Positions 1-9,247 of a stretch of 64,000 nt of DNA are shown piece after piece; positions within the stretch are counted from its first letter, which is position 1; the number at the start of each line of letters is the position of its first letter. The stretch is taken from NCBI RefSeq assembly GCF_002483205.1, contig NZ_DLHM01000001.1, positions 749,176 to 813,175 on the forward strand, in the 5' to 3' direction. A program made the translations under genes and the position numbers. This stretch comes from Flavihumibacter sp. UBA7668. Lineage in GTDB: Bacteria > Bacteroidota > Bacteroidia > Chitinophagales > Chitinophagaceae. The notes beneath the pieces were generated by a model. It was not told where the DNA came from, did not search any database, and saw only the letters and a program-made list of their open reading frames with translations.

Positions 1-695
1 TATCAGGTAAGAATAGTGCGGATATCACCCTTGGCTATACGCTGATCACAGCACCGGTAAGTGGTTATATCAGTCATATTAATTTTAAGCAGGGCAGCCT
101 GATTGGCAAGGGTGAACAGCAACCGCTCACCGTAATCAGTGAGGTAAAAAACGTACATGCTTATTTCTCTATGAGTGAAGCTGATTTTTTTAGCTTTTTT
201 TCAAGCATCCCCGGTAAAACTGCAGAAGAAAAAATTGCCAATATTCCTGCTGTAGAACTTAAGCTGGCCGGTAATACTATTTACAAGGAAAAAGGGAAAG
301 TTGAGCTGGTAGAAGGCCAGTTTGACCGCAGTACCGGCAGCATCAATTTCAGAGCCGTATTTGCCAATAATGAAAACCTGTTGCGTTCCGGAATAACAGG
401 AAAAATCCGGATTCCATTTTCACTGGAGAACAAACTGATTGTACCCCAGGAGGCAACCTACGAATTGCAGGACAAAGTATTTGTATTTGCAGTAGGGGAC
501 AGCAATAAAGTAACCAGCAAACAGATAACTATCAGGGGAAAGTCAGCAGGTAATTATATCGTCGAAAAAGGTGTTTCACCTGGCGAAACCATTGTTTTCA
601 GCGGATTACAACGCCTGAGAGAAGGGGCTGAAATCGTACCACAGCCGATTTCATTAGATAGTGTAGTGCAAACGATCATCGCAGCCCGTAATTAA
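1..695 (+). CDS. RND efflux periplasmic adaptor (membrane fusion protein), C-terminal part
   Basis: This is the 3' portion of an HlyD/AcrA-type periplasmic adaptor; the reading frame is already open at base 3 and continues to the TAA at 693-695, so the gene starts outside the window. The visible part holds the end of the lipoyl/barrel-sandwich region (motif TAPVSGYIS near base 50), a beta-barrel domain and the membrane-proximal domain ending with a GLQRLREGAEI motif typical of AcrA/MexA proteins. The adaptor bridges the inner-membrane pump and the outer-membrane channel encoded directly downstream, 41 bp away. The substrate cannot be told from sequence. The internal ATG at 171 is not the start, because adaptor homology continues upstream of it. 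Confidence 0.93.
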   Translation, partial: SGKNSADITLGYTLITAPVSGYISHINFKQGSLIGKGEQQPLTVISEVKNVHAYFSMSEADFFSFFSSIPGKTAEEKIANIPAVELKLAGNTIYKEKGKVELVEGQFDRSTGSINFRAVFANNENLLRSGITGKIRIPFSLENKLIVPQEATYELQDKVFVFAVGDSNKVTSKQITIRGKSAGNYIVEKGVSPGETIVFSGLQRLREGAEIVPQPISLDSVVQTIIAARN

Positions 696-736
696 AACGA
701 AAGCCTTTCATTTCAATTAACCGAACAACTTATTTC

Positions 737-3700
737 ATGTTTAAGAAATTTATAGAACGTCCCGTTTTATCCTCCGTAATATCCATATTACTGGTATTGG
801 TCGGGATCGTTTCACTTACATCTTTACCAATTACACAGTTTCCGGATATCGCTCCGCCCGCTGTTTTGGTAACAACCGCCTATCCGGGTGCAAGTGCAGA
901 AGTAGTGGCACGGTCGGTAGCTACACCACTGGAAGAAGCCATCAATGGAGTCGAGAATATGACCTATATGACCTCCAATTCCAACAATGATGGCTCTATG
1001 ACACTCAGTGTCTTTTTTAAAGCCGGCACTGATCCCGACATCGCATCTGTAAACGTTCAGAACAGAGTAGCCAAAGCAACCAGCCTGGTTCCACAGGAAG
1101 TGTTACAAACCGGAATCACCACCCAGAAACAGCAGAACAGTATCATTATGGCCATTGCCATCTATGCAAGCGACAGCAGTTACGATGAAACTTTTTTGCA
1201 GAACTATGCCCGCATCAATATTGTCCCGGAAATTCAACGGGTGCAGGGAGTGGGGCAGGCCACTTTGTTTGGAGCAAAAGACTATGCTATGCGGATCTGG
1301 CTCAAACCAGACCGGCTGGCTGCCTATAATTTATCAGCACAGGAAGTACTTGCATCTATCAGGGAACAAAACCTGGAAGCAGCACCGGGAAAATTTGGTG
1401 AAGGAAGTAAAGAATCCTTTGAATACATCATCACCTACAAAGGCAAACTCAATAAAAATGAAGACTACGAGAATATCATTTTAAAAAGCAATACAGACGG
1501 TGCGATCATCCGGTTAAAAGATGTTGCACGAGTTGATTTGGGTTCCTTTAATTATACCTCGGATGCCAAAGTTGATAATGGTCCGTCTACTGCCATCCTG
1601 ATCTATCAGACTGCTGGTTCCAATGCCAATGATATTCTTACTTCGGTTAATGAAATAATGGAAAAAGCAAACAAAGACTTGCCGAAGGGGGTACATACTT
1701 TTGTGCCGTACTCTGCAAAAGAGTTTTTGGATGCTTCCATTTCAAAAGTAAAGACCACGCTTATAGAAGCTTTTATCCTGGTATTTTTGGTGGTATTTAT
1801 TTTTCTGCAGGATTTTCGTTCCACTTTAATTCCGGCAATTGCTGTTCCTGTGGCAATTTTGGGCACATTCTTTTTCATGCAGCTCTTTGGATTTACCATC
1901 AACCTGCTCACCCTCTTTGCTTTAATCCTTGCAATTGGAATTGTGGTAGATGATGCCATCGTGGTGGTGGAAGCGGTGCATACTAAAATGGCCGATGAAA
2001 AGTTGCCGGCAAGAGCAGCCACCATAAAAAGTATGAATGAAATATCGGGAGCCATCATTTCCATAACACTGGTAATGGCAGCCGTATTTGTTCCGGTAGG
2101 ATTTATGCAGGGACCGGCAGGAATATTTTATAAACAGTTTGCCTTTACGCTGGCAATAGCCATTCTGATTTCCGCCATCAATGCATTGACCCTGAGCCCT
2201 GCTTTATCTGCTTTATTCCTGAAAAACAACCATTCGGGTGATAAAAAACCGGCTGGAATAAAAGACCGTTTCTTCCACGCATTTAATGCCGGCTTCAATA
2301 ACCTGACCAACCGGTATACCAGCAGTTTGAAGTTTCTGATCAAAACAAAATGGATTGCCTTATCTGCCCTGGTACTTATAACCATCAGCACGGTATTCCT
2401 GGTAAAGAAAACGCCAACTGGTTTTATACCAACAGAGGATCAGAGTATCTTTTTGTATTCACTCAGCATGCCGGCCGGATCATCGTTGGAAAGAACCCGT
2501 AAGGTTACAGAAATGGTGGACAGTATCATAACAACGGTGGAAGGTGTGGAGAAGTCCTATAGCGTAGCAGGGATGAATATCATTACCAATGCTACCAGTC
2601 CAATCAGCGGATTGGCTTTTGTAAAACTTAAAAAGCCGGGTACCCGTGGCAAAACGGAAGATATAAATGAAATTCTGGGAGAAGTCAATCAGAAACTTTC
2701 AGTTATATCAGCTGGGGATCTGTTTACATTTACCTTACCCACCGTTCAGGGATTTGGAAATACCAGCGGAATTGAAGTAATTCTTCAGGACAGGGCAGGG
2801 GGCAAACTGGAAGACCTGAGTGCCACCGCCAATGGCTTTATTGGCGAACTGATGCAGCGGCCCGAAATCGCTTATGCATTTACAACCTTTAATACCGGCA
2901 ACCCTCAGTACAGAGTAACTATTGATGAAGAAAGAGCTAAACAATCGGGCGTTTCCATAAATGAATTATTGCAGACCCTGCAGATCTACTATGGTAGTTT
3001 TCAGGCTGGAGATTTTAACCGGTTTGGTAAACAATACAAGGTAATTCTGCAATCAGATATAGAGTACCGGATTGATCCATCCACCTTAAACGATGTACAG
3101 GTGAAAAACAAACTGGGACAAATGGTGCCGGTAAAATCGCTGATAAGTCTGGAGAAAGTATACGGACCCGAAACTGTTACCAGAAATAATCTGTTCAATG
3201 CCGTTACCATAAATGGTATTCCAAAACCGGGTTACAGTTCAGGCCAGGCCCTGAAAGCCGTTCAGGAAGTAGCAGACAGTTATTTACCTAGAGGATATGC
3301 CTTTGAATGGGGGGGACTAACAAGAGAAGAACAAAGTGCCGGATCTCAAACAGCTTTGATCTTTATTATGTCACTGGTATTTGTGTATTTTTTATTGGCA
3401 GCCCAATACGAAAGTTATATTCTTCCGCTGGCAGTAATTCTTTCCGTTCCTACAGGCTTACTGGGTGTATTTGCCTTCATAAATATTGCAGGAATTGAAA
3501 ACAATATTTATGTACAGGTTGGATTAATTATGCTGATTGGTTTACTGGCAAAAAATGCCATTCTTATAATCGAATTTGCTGTTCAAAAAAGGCAGGCCGG
3601 ACTTACGATTCGCCAGGCAGCAATTGAAGCAGCCAGATTGCGACTGCGTCCTATTCTGATGACCTCCTTTGCATTTATTGCAGGATTAATTCCTTTATTA

Positions 3701-3901
3701 ACTGCCACAGGTGCATCTGCAATGGGGAACCGTTCAATCGGAACAGGAGCTGTGGGAGGCATGTTAACGGGTGTACTATTGGGTATTTTCATAATCCCTG
3801 TTTTGTTTGTCATCTTTCAATCCCTTCAGGAAAAACTGATCGGCAAAAAAATTGTCGCAAAAGAGGAATGGATTACCAATCCGGTGGAATACGCCAACTA
3901 A
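737..3901 (+). CDS. RND multidrug efflux pump, HAE1/AcrB family permease
   Basis: A 1054-residue inner-membrane proton-driven pump of full family length. The N-terminus MFKKFIERPVLSSVISILL is the usual first transmembrane helix with the FIxRP motif. The proton-relay aspartates are visible in GIVVDDAIVVVEAV (about residue 405), and the conserved lysine in GLLAKNAILIIEFA (about residue 937). Two large periplasmic loops with porter and docking domains lie after TM1 and TM7. It lies between the adaptor and the outer-membrane factor in one operon. Family members export drugs, dyes, detergents or solvents; the actual substrate is not inferable. No frameshift or missing catalytic residue was seen. 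Confidence 0.97.
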   Translation: MFKKFIERPVLSSVISILLVLVGIVSLTSLPITQFPDIAPPAVLVTTAYPGASAEVVARSVATPLEEAINGVENMTYMTSNSNNDGSMTLSVFFKAGTDPDIASVNVQNRVAKATSLVPQEVLQTGITTQKQQNSIIMAIAIYASDSSYDETFLQNYARINIVPEIQRVQGVGQATLFGAKDYAMRIWLKPDRLAAYNLSAQEVLASIREQNLEAAPGKFGEGSKESFEYIITYKGKLNKNEDYENIILKSNTDGAIIRLKDVARVDLGSFNYTSDAKVDNGPSTAILIYQTAGSNANDILTSVNEIMEKANKDLPKGVHTFVPYSAKEFLDASISKVKTTLIEAFILVFLVVFIFLQDFRSTLIPAIAVPVAILGTFFFMQLFGFTINLLTLFALILAIGIVVDDAIVVVEAVHTKMADEKLPARAATIKSMNEISGAIISITLVMAAVFVPVGFMQGPAGIFYKQFAFTLAIAILISAINALTLSPALSALFLKNNHSGDKKPAGIKDRFFHAFNAGFNNLTNRYTSSLKFLIKTKWIALSALVLITISTVFLVKKTPTGFIPTEDQSIFLYSLSMPAGSSLERTRKVTEMVDSIITTVEGVEKSYSVAGMNIITNATSPISGLAFVKLKKPGTRGKTEDINEILGEVNQKLSVISAGDLFTFTLPTVQGFGNTSGIEVILQDRAGGKLEDLSATANGFIGELMQRPEIAYAFTTFNTGNPQYRVTIDEERAKQSGVSINELLQTLQIYYGSFQAGDFNRFGKQYKVILQSDIEYRIDPSTLNDVQVKNKLGQMVPVKSLISLEKVYGPETVTRNNLFNAVTINGIPKPGYSSGQALKAVQEVADSYLPRGYAFEWGGLTREEQSAGSQTALIFIMSLVFVYFLLAAQYESYILPLAVILSVPTGLLGVFAFINIAGIENNIYVQVGLIMLIGLLAKNAILIIEFAVQKRQAGLTIRQAAIEAARLRLRPILMTSFAFIAGLIPLLTATGASAMGNRSIGTGAVGGMLTGVLLGIFIIPVLFVIFQSLQEKLIGKKIVAKEEWITNPVEYAN

Positions 3902-3927
3902 ATCTCATTTATTTTAAAGCAACTCAA

Positions 3928-5337
3928 ATGAAAAGAGTAGTATATACAGGTTTCGCATTTATGCTGATAATTTTAAGTGGATGTAAAATATCAAAGGATA
4001 TTGCGGCGCCTGACCCTTCATTACCGGCCTCCTTCAGAGGCACAGAACAAACGGATTCATCCGGCATTGCAACAATTCAATGGAAGCAATTTTTTACGGA
4101 TACAACATTGCAAACAATCATTGACAGTGCATTGGTACATAATTTTGATTTGCAGGTTGCGGTAAAAAATATAGAGGCAGCCAAACTTATTGTAAGTCAG
4201 GCTAAGCTGGGTTATTTTCCGGAAGCAAAATTACAGGCTACAGCAGCAATTAACCGCCCATCCGACAATAGCCTGAATGGCCTCAGTCTAAGTGAGTTCC
4301 TGGGCAAATCATATATTGAAGATTATTCCCTTTCTGCACAATTGAGCTGGGAGGCAGATATCTGGGGTAAGATTAAAAATCAAAAACAAAAAGCAGCCAG
4401 TTCATTTTTGCAAACCAATGAGGCAAAAAATGCCATCCAAACCAATCTTATCTCTTTAATAGCTTCCGGATACTATAATTTGATTATGCTGGATGCCCAG
4501 ATTTCAATTGCGAAAAAGAACCTTCTCCTCGGAGATAGTACAGTTGCCATAATCCGCCATCAATATAATGCAGGGCAGGTAACCGATCTGGCCATACAAC
4601 AGGCAGAAGCGCAGCGACTGGTAGCTGCACAACTAATTCCATTTATTCAGCAGCAGATTGAAATTCAGGAAAATGCGCTTAGTGTATTAGCAGGGGTAAA
4701 CCCTTCTGCCATAAACAGGAAGGGGCAATTACATGAAACAATCATTGCCAATGAGCTGTCTACAGGTGTTCCGGCTTCCTTACTGCAAAACAGACCGGAT
4801 ATAAGAGCAGTGGAATTACAGTTAGCAATTGCGAATGCAAATACGGGGATTGCAAAAGCGAATATGTATCCTGCACTTTCTATTACAGCAGCAGGAGGTA
4901 TTAATTCCTTTAAAGCAAGTAACTGGTTTTCTATGCCCGCCTCTTTATTTGGAATGGCTGCAGGTGGAATTGTTCAGCCACTCTTTCAGCGAAAACAACT
5001 AAAGACGCAATATGAACTGGCAAAAGTGGAAAGAGAAAAAGTGGTGATACAATTCAGGCAATCGGTATTGGGTGCAGTTGGAGAAGTAAGTAATGCACAG
5101 GTTAAAATAAATAAGCTGAAAGAACAGGAAGCCATCGCTCAAAACAGAGTAGGAATGCTGCAAAAAGCAATCACCAATGCTGATCTTTTATTCAAAAACG
5201 GAATGGCCAATTATCTGGAAGTAATTACTGCTCAAAGCAATGTATTACAAGGTGAACTGGAGCTGGCCTCTCTAAGGAAAGATCGGGTGACAGCCGCCAT
5301 CGAACTCTACCGCTCCCTGGGAGGCGGCTGGAAATAA
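3928..5337 (+). CDS. Outer-membrane efflux lipoprotein, NodT/TolC family
   Basis: A 469-residue outer-membrane channel component of the tripartite pump. The frame is open from an upstream ATG inside the pump gene (3868). The start chosen is ATG 3928 because it begins a clean lipoprotein signal, MKRVVYTGFAFMLIILSGC, with lipobox LSGC, and leaves a 26-bp gap to the pump stop codon. Two OEP repeats of long alpha-helices follow, with the hallmark LLQNRPDIRAVELQLAIANA near residue 280 and a C-terminal LELASLRKDRVTAAIELYRSLGGGW typical of NodT-type proteins split across helices. It is the last gene of the efflux operon. Confidence 0.95.
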   Translation: MKRVVYTGFAFMLIILSGCKISKDIAAPDPSLPASFRGTEQTDSSGIATIQWKQFFTDTTLQTIIDSALVHNFDLQVAVKNIEAAKLIVSQAKLGYFPEAKLQATAAINRPSDNSLNGLSLSEFLGKSYIEDYSLSAQLSWEADIWGKIKNQKQKAASSFLQTNEAKNAIQTNLISLIASGYYNLIMLDAQISIAKKNLLLGDSTVAIIRHQYNAGQVTDLAIQQAEAQRLVAAQLIPFIQQQIEIQENALSVLAGVNPSAINRKGQLHETIIANELSTGVPASLLQNRPDIRAVELQLAIANANTGIAKANMYPALSITAAGGINSFKASNWFSMPASLFGMAAGGIVQPLFQRKQLKTQYELAKVEREKVVIQFRQSVLGAVGEVSNAQVKINKLKEQEAIAQNRVGMLQKAITNADLLFKNGMANYLEVITAQSNVLQGELELASLRKDRVTAAIELYRSLGGGWK

Positions 5338-5400
5338 TTTTCCTCCTGACATAGGGCTGTCACTACCCTCCCTTTTCTTTGTTGTATCAAAACAAATAAT

Positions 5401-5901
5401 ATGAATACAACATTGAACAACCCTGTAAAAAACGAACTTCTTTCAGCTGCTGAATTGCTGGATCACTGGCAGGGACATAGAAAATTAACCCGCCGGGTGA
5501 TCCTGGCTTTTCCTGAGAAGGAATTATTTGAATTTTCAATAGGGGGGATGCGCCCTTTTTTTGAACTGGTAATGGAAATGGCAACACTTGCTGGACCGGG
5601 TGTAAAAGGAGTAGCAACCGGTGAATGGCCGCATGTGGATCATACGGGTGGTAGTAAGCGACCTGCTACCAAAGAAGAAGTACTCGATTTTTGGGATGAG
5701 GTAACTGAAGAAATAAATACCTATTGGCCAGCCATTGAGCCGGTCCGCTTTCAGAAAGTGGAAAAAGCCTTTGGGTTTTATGAGGGAACGAATATCAGTA
5801 CCATCCAATACCTGATCGATAATGAAATTCATCATCGCGGACAAGGGTACGTTTACCTGAGGGCGCTGGGCATTGAGCCTCCTGCATTCTGGGAAAGATA
5901 A
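5401..5901 (+). CDS. DinB family protein
   Basis: A 166-residue four-helix-bundle protein of the DinB/YfiT-like superfamily, a group of mostly uncharacterised metal-binding enzymes, some of which use thiol cofactors. The C-terminal signature NEIHHRGQGYVYLRALG is clear. The expected three-His metal site is not obviously complete: the first position of the usual HxxxH near the C-terminus appears to be Asn (N-E-I-H-H). An N-terminal DHWQGHRK segment supplies further histidines. The gene stands alone on the plus strand, and its last 49 bp overlap the end of the convergent SGNH hydrolase gene. The substrate is unknown. Confidence 0.88.
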   Translation: MNTTLNNPVKNELLSAAELLDHWQGHRKLTRRVILAFPEKELFEFSIGGMRPFFELVMEMATLAGPGVKGVATGEWPHVDHTGGSKRPATKEEVLDFWDEVTEEINTYWPAIEPVRFQKVEKAFGFYEGTNISTIQYLIDNEIHHRGQGYVYLRALGIEPPAFWER

Positions 5902-6473
5902 TGAAACAGGTCCTGGGCCCAGCGCCGGTACTCCAGACCTGACGGGTGTAATCCATCAGGAGCCAGTAAGGACGAATCAGTAAGAGCCAACCTGGTACCT
6001 GGCGTAATATCAATATAACCAACAGCCTGCTCTTTTGCATGCTGTTGGTTAACATTATTGAACGCATCTATTTGATTTGATATCTCTTCCCGGTTACGCT
6101 CTGCAGCAAACGGAGTTGCGCCCCAATCAGGAATGGATAACACCACAACACGATCTCTTCGTCCACCTGCCAATTGAATGGCATCATCCAATAATTGAAC
6201 AAATTCGATCGAATAGGTTGCAATTGGCCACCCTCTGTATTGATTGTTTACACCTATCAGCAGGCTCACCCAATCGTAGGGGGGCTGAAATTGAAAGTCT
6301 TTTATCGCCCTGATTAATTCGTCGGTTGTCCAGCCGGTTTTAGCCAGTATTTCCGGCGCATCCAGCTTCCATCCGGCTTTTCTTGCCAGTTGAACCATCT
6401 GATAAGGAAAGCTTTCATAAAGTGGTACCAGTTCTCCAATTGTATAGGAATCACCCAGGGCCAGGTATCGCAT
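5853..6473 (-). CDS. SGNH/GDSL-type hydrolase
   Basis: A 206-residue SGNH hydrolase without an evident signal peptide, so probably cytoplasmic. Block I is YLALGDSYTIGE at the N-terminus, with the nucleophile Ser in GDSY. Block III appears as LIGVNNQYRG, where the conserved Asn is present. Block V is DGLHPSGLEYRRWA near the C-terminus, with catalytic Asp and His. Family members cleave carboxylic or acyl esters. It follows the SDR gene by 30 bp on the same strand and may be co-transcribed. Its 3' end overlaps the convergent DinB gene by 49 bp, and the overlap encodes the segment after block V. Confidence 0.9.
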   Translation of the reverse strand: MRYLALGDSYTIGELVPLYESFPYQMVQLARKAGWKLDAPEILAKTGWTTDELIRAIKDFQFQPPYDWVSLLIGVNNQYRGWPIATYSIEFVQLLDDAIQLAGGRRDRVVVLSIPDWGATPFAAERNREEISNQIDAFNNVNQQHAKEQAVGYIDITPGTRLALTDSSLLAPDGLHPSGLEYRRWAQDLFHYLSQNAGGSMPSALR

Positions 6474-6503
6474 TTTATTTTTGGATCAAATATCGGTGTT
6501 TCT

Positions 6504-7256
6504 TTACTGCGCCAGGTATCCACCATCTACCGGATAATAGGAGCCTGTAACAAAAGAGGCTTTATCTGAACTCAGCCAAAGAGCCAATTCAGCAACTTCC
6601 TCCGATTTGCCCAATCGACCAATGGGATGGAGAGATTTGATCTGCTCAAGAGTAGCGTCATCCAGATTATTAGTCAGAAGCGGAGTTAGGATATAACCCG
6701 GACCAATACTATTTACCCGAATACCCTGATTAGCATATTCCAATGCCGCTGCCTTGGTTAATCCAACTACGCCGTGTTTTGCGGCAACATAGGCCGGAGA
6801 AAAACGGGTACCCACGGTTCCAAGAATGGAAGCAACATTCACAATGGAGCCTCCGCCGGATTTAATCATAGCCTGTAGTTGGAAATGCATTCCATAAAAT
6901 ACACCATTCAGGTTTATACCAATTACCTTATTCCAGCCATCAATGGGATATTCACCGGTTGCGCCCATTGGTCCGCCAATACCGGCATTATTACAGGCTA
7001 TATGCAAGCCACCATATTCCTGAACAGCTTTTTCCACCAATTGACGGTTATCTTCAATAGAAGAACTGTCTGCTTTAAAAAAAATGGCGGCTCCATTCAA
7101 TTTCTTAATTTGATTGACAGTTTCAACACCTCCTTCCTCATTTATATCCGACACAATCAATTTTGCACCTTCCTTCGCATAAGCAAGTGCGATAGCCCTG
7201 CCAATTCCGGATCCGGCACCGGTAACAATTGCCACTTTATTTTCTAAAATTGCCAT
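6504..7256 (-). CDS. Short-chain dehydrogenase/reductase (SDR)
   Basis: A 250-residue classical SDR. The cofactor-binding motif is VTGAGSGIGRAIA near residue 11. NNAGIGG follows near residue 90, the catalytic Ser lies in the NVASILGTVGT segment, and Tyr/Lys are in YVAAKHGV near residue 155. The C-terminus SFVTGSYYPVDGGYLAQ is the usual SDR ending. The Asp after the second beta strand (IVSDINEEGG) suggests NAD(H) rather than NADP(H), an inference from family rules. It probably oxidises an alcohol or sugar-like substrate that cannot be named. It is the first gene after a terminator on this strand and precedes the SGNH hydrolase. Confidence 0.93.
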   Translation of the reverse strand: MAILENKVAIVTGAGSGIGRAIALAYAKEGAKLIVSDINEEGGVETVNQIKKLNGAAIFFKADSSSIEDNRQLVEKAVQEYGGLHIACNNAGIGGPMGATGEYPIDGWNKVIGINLNGVFYGMHFQLQAMIKSGGGSIVNVASILGTVGTRFSPAYVAAKHGVVGLTKAAALEYANQGIRVNSIGPGYILTPLLTNNLDDATLEQIKSLHPIGRLGKSEEVAELALWLSSDKASFVTGSYYPVDGGYLAQ

Positions 7257-7298
7257 AATGGATGATTTATACTAAAACTAGCCTTTGCAGGCAACAAA

Positions 7299-7324
7299 AA
7301 AGGTGACCAGAATCAGTCACCTTT
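7299..7324 (-). terminator. Rho-independent terminator of the Fe-S membrane protein gene
   Basis: A perfect 9-bp inverted repeat (AAAGGTGAC / GTCACCTTT) with an 8-nt loop lies 20 bp past the stop codon of the minus-strand gene at 7345. Read on the minus strand, the right arm runs into TTTTTTGTT, so it is a convincing intrinsic terminator and separates that gene from the SDR unit. Confidence 0.85.
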
Positions 7325-7344
7325 ATAATTATCATTGTTGGATC

Positions 7345-8661
7345 TCAATTTTTGTTCCAGGCATCGCGTTCATCCGGACTGAATTTCCAGGGAGCAAAAT
7401 TATTCTCCACGTTGGAAAATAGGGCGTTCCATTCCTGGGGGGCATTACTGGCTTCCATTACAAGGGACCGGCGCAGTTCAAAAATAATCTCCAGCGGATT
7501 GATGCTAACCGGACAGGCTTCCACACAGGCATTACAACTTGTACAGGCTCTGAGTTCTTCTGTTGTTATATAATCATGAACAAGTGTTTTTCCATCCGCC
7601 ACAAACTGCCCGTTTTTATCTATATTTTTTCCCACTTCTTCCAGGCGATCGCGGGTATCCATCATAATTTTTCGGGGCGATAAGAGTTTACCGGTGATAT
7701 TAGCCGGACAGGCAGCGGAGCAACGTCCGCATTCGGTGCAACTATAGGCATCCAGCAGATTTCTCCAACTCAGATCCATTACATCTTTGGCGCCAAAAGA
7801 GGGTGCTTCACCTGCCTCTGTAGGGGCAAGTTCCGGTTGCATGGCATACAATACTTCATTCTGGATGGCAGGCATGTTTTTCATCTTACCCTGTTCTTCC
7901 AAACGGGCATAATAGGCGTTGGGAAAGGCCAGTAGTATATGCAGGTGTTTGGAAAATGGCAGGTAGTTTAGAAAGGCTAATATTCCGGCAATATGCAACC
8001 ACCAACAGGTACGTTCCAATAGTATCAGACCATTATCACTAAATCCACTGATCAGGGGATGCAGCAGAGAAGAAACAGCAAATGATCCGGTAGGATGGGT
8101 TGTATAGGCTGCCGCCCCCCGTTCCTGCAACAACGTATCAGCTGCATTCATTGTGAGGAAAAGCAGCATCAGTATTATCTCCGTAAGCAGAATATAATTG
8201 GCATCCGAACGAGGCCATCCATCCAGGTCTTTAGACATAAAGCGACGGAGTTTCAGCAGGTTTCGTCGTATAAGAAATACCACACAAAAAACCAGCACAC
8301 CCAGAGCCAGCCATTCAAAACTATTGATCAGAAAACGATAGAATCCCATCCCTAAAAAACCGGTAAATAAACGATGGGTGCCCAGGATACCATCCAGCAC
8401 AATCTCCAGTACTTCCAGATTGATGATTACAAAGCCGGCATAAATCACAAAATGCATTATGGCTACCAATGGGTTTTTGAACATTTTCTTCTGACCAAAT
8501 GCCAGCAGGAAGAGATTCTTCCACCGCAACTCAGGATGATCGGAATAATTCTCTTCTTTTCCAAGCAGAATATTCCGTCGTATAAACTTTACCTGTCTGG
8601 AAAAAAACCAAACGGCAGCAAGCAGTAACAATACGAAGGCAATTTGTTGCAGGTAATGCAT
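7345..8661 (-). CDS. Membrane-anchored 4Fe-4S dicluster protein, HdrC/GlcF-like
   Basis: A protein of about 438 residues with a nitrate-reductase-gamma-like membrane part (five or so hydrophobic helices up to about residue 250) and a C-terminal ferredoxin-like domain. The latter carries two clusters, CTECGRCSAACP near residue 308 and CTSCNACVEACP near residue 372. Proteins of this type pass electrons between quinones and a soluble partner with CCG cysteine-rich domains. No such partner gene is adjacent here. The open frame extends six codons upstream to a TTG at 8679; ATG 8661 is preferred. A TAATTTAG element just upstream resembles a -7 box, and a strong terminator follows the gene. Confidence 0.88.
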   Translation of the reverse strand: MHYLQQIAFVLLLLAAVWFFSRQVKFIRRNILLGKEENYSDHPELRWKNLFLLAFGQKKMFKNPLVAIMHFVIYAGFVIINLEVLEIVLDGILGTHRLFTGFLGMGFYRFLINSFEWLALGVLVFCVVFLIRRNLLKLRRFMSKDLDGWPRSDANYILLTEIILMLLFLTMNAADTLLQERGAAAYTTHPTGSFAVSSLLHPLISGFSDNGLILLERTCWWLHIAGILAFLNYLPFSKHLHILLAFPNAYYARLEEQGKMKNMPAIQNEVLYAMQPELAPTEAGEAPSFGAKDVMDLSWRNLLDAYSCTECGRCSAACPANITGKLLSPRKIMMDTRDRLEEVGKNIDKNGQFVADGKTLVHDYITTEELRACTSCNACVEACPVSINPLEIIFELRRSLVMEASNAPQEWNALFSNVENNFAPWKFSPDERDAWNKN

Positions 8662-8743
8662 AAGAACGGTATTGTTCAACTAAATTAAGTGATTTCTTCC
8701 CGGCTCAATGATTTGTTGTAATTTTTCGCCCTGAATTTCAAGT

Positions 8744-9247
8744 ATGTCTACAAATAGAAAATATATACTAGATGCACCGGCAGCTTCCAAAAAACTGGAA
8801 CGAATGGCTTATGAAATGGCTGAAGCGTTAATCGGAACAAAGGAGCCCATCATTCTTGCCGGGATTAAAGATAACGGGGTGGTTATGGCTAGATTGCTTT
8901 CGCGACTGATCCATGAAATAGCCGGACTGAAATCGGAAATCATTGAAATAGGATTAGACAAACGGCATCCAACCACTATTTCTTTGAGTCAGGAACTCAA
9001 TTTTTCGAATCGCACGATTGTGCTGGTGGACGATGTTACCAATAGCGGCAAAACGATTTTATATGCTTTACAACCGTTTCTGGCACATCATCCCGAAAAA
9101 ATTCAGATTCTTACCCTGGTAGAACGTACCCATAAAGCCTATCCGGTGAAGGCGGATTATGTAGGAATAAGTCTGGCTACCACCATGCAGGATCATATCT
9201 ATGTAACAGTAGAAGGAGAGCAGGTAACCGGTGCCTATCTTGAATGA
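8744..9247 (+). CDS. Phosphoribosyltransferase, PyrR-like
   Basis: A 167-residue type I phosphoribosyltransferase. The PRPP-binding loop is VLVDDVTNSGKTI near residue 90, with the preceding hydrophobic strand and two acidic residues, and the length fits PyrR. PyrR proteins act as uracil phosphoribosyltransferases and, in Firmicutes, as RNA-binding attenuators of pyr operons. Here the gene is solitary, without pyr genes or an obvious attenuator nearby, so the regulatory role is doubtful. It is divergent from the Fe-S membrane gene, and its stop codon abuts the convergent DUF2279 gene with no spacer. Confidence 0.85.
   Translation: MSTNRKYILDAPAASKKLERMAYEMAEALIGTKEPIILAGIKDNGVVMARLLSRLIHEIAGLKSEIIEIGLDKRHPTTISLSQELNFSNRTIVLVDDVTNSGKTILYALQPFLAHHPEKIQILTLVERTHKAYPVKADYVGISLATTMQDHIYVTVEGEQVTGAYLE

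Noticed and set aside
1155..3813. Several frames of 60-150 codons overlapping the RND pump gene on both strands
   Set aside because: They lie entirely inside a well-supported 1054-residue pump gene and have no family features or starts of their own; the same holds for similar overlaps within dnaK, malQ, argS and glgC.
3868..3927. Earlier start of the outer-membrane efflux lipoprotein inside the pump gene
   Set aside because: It would place 20 residues before the lipoprotein signal peptide and bury the lipobox; ATG 3928 is the natural start.
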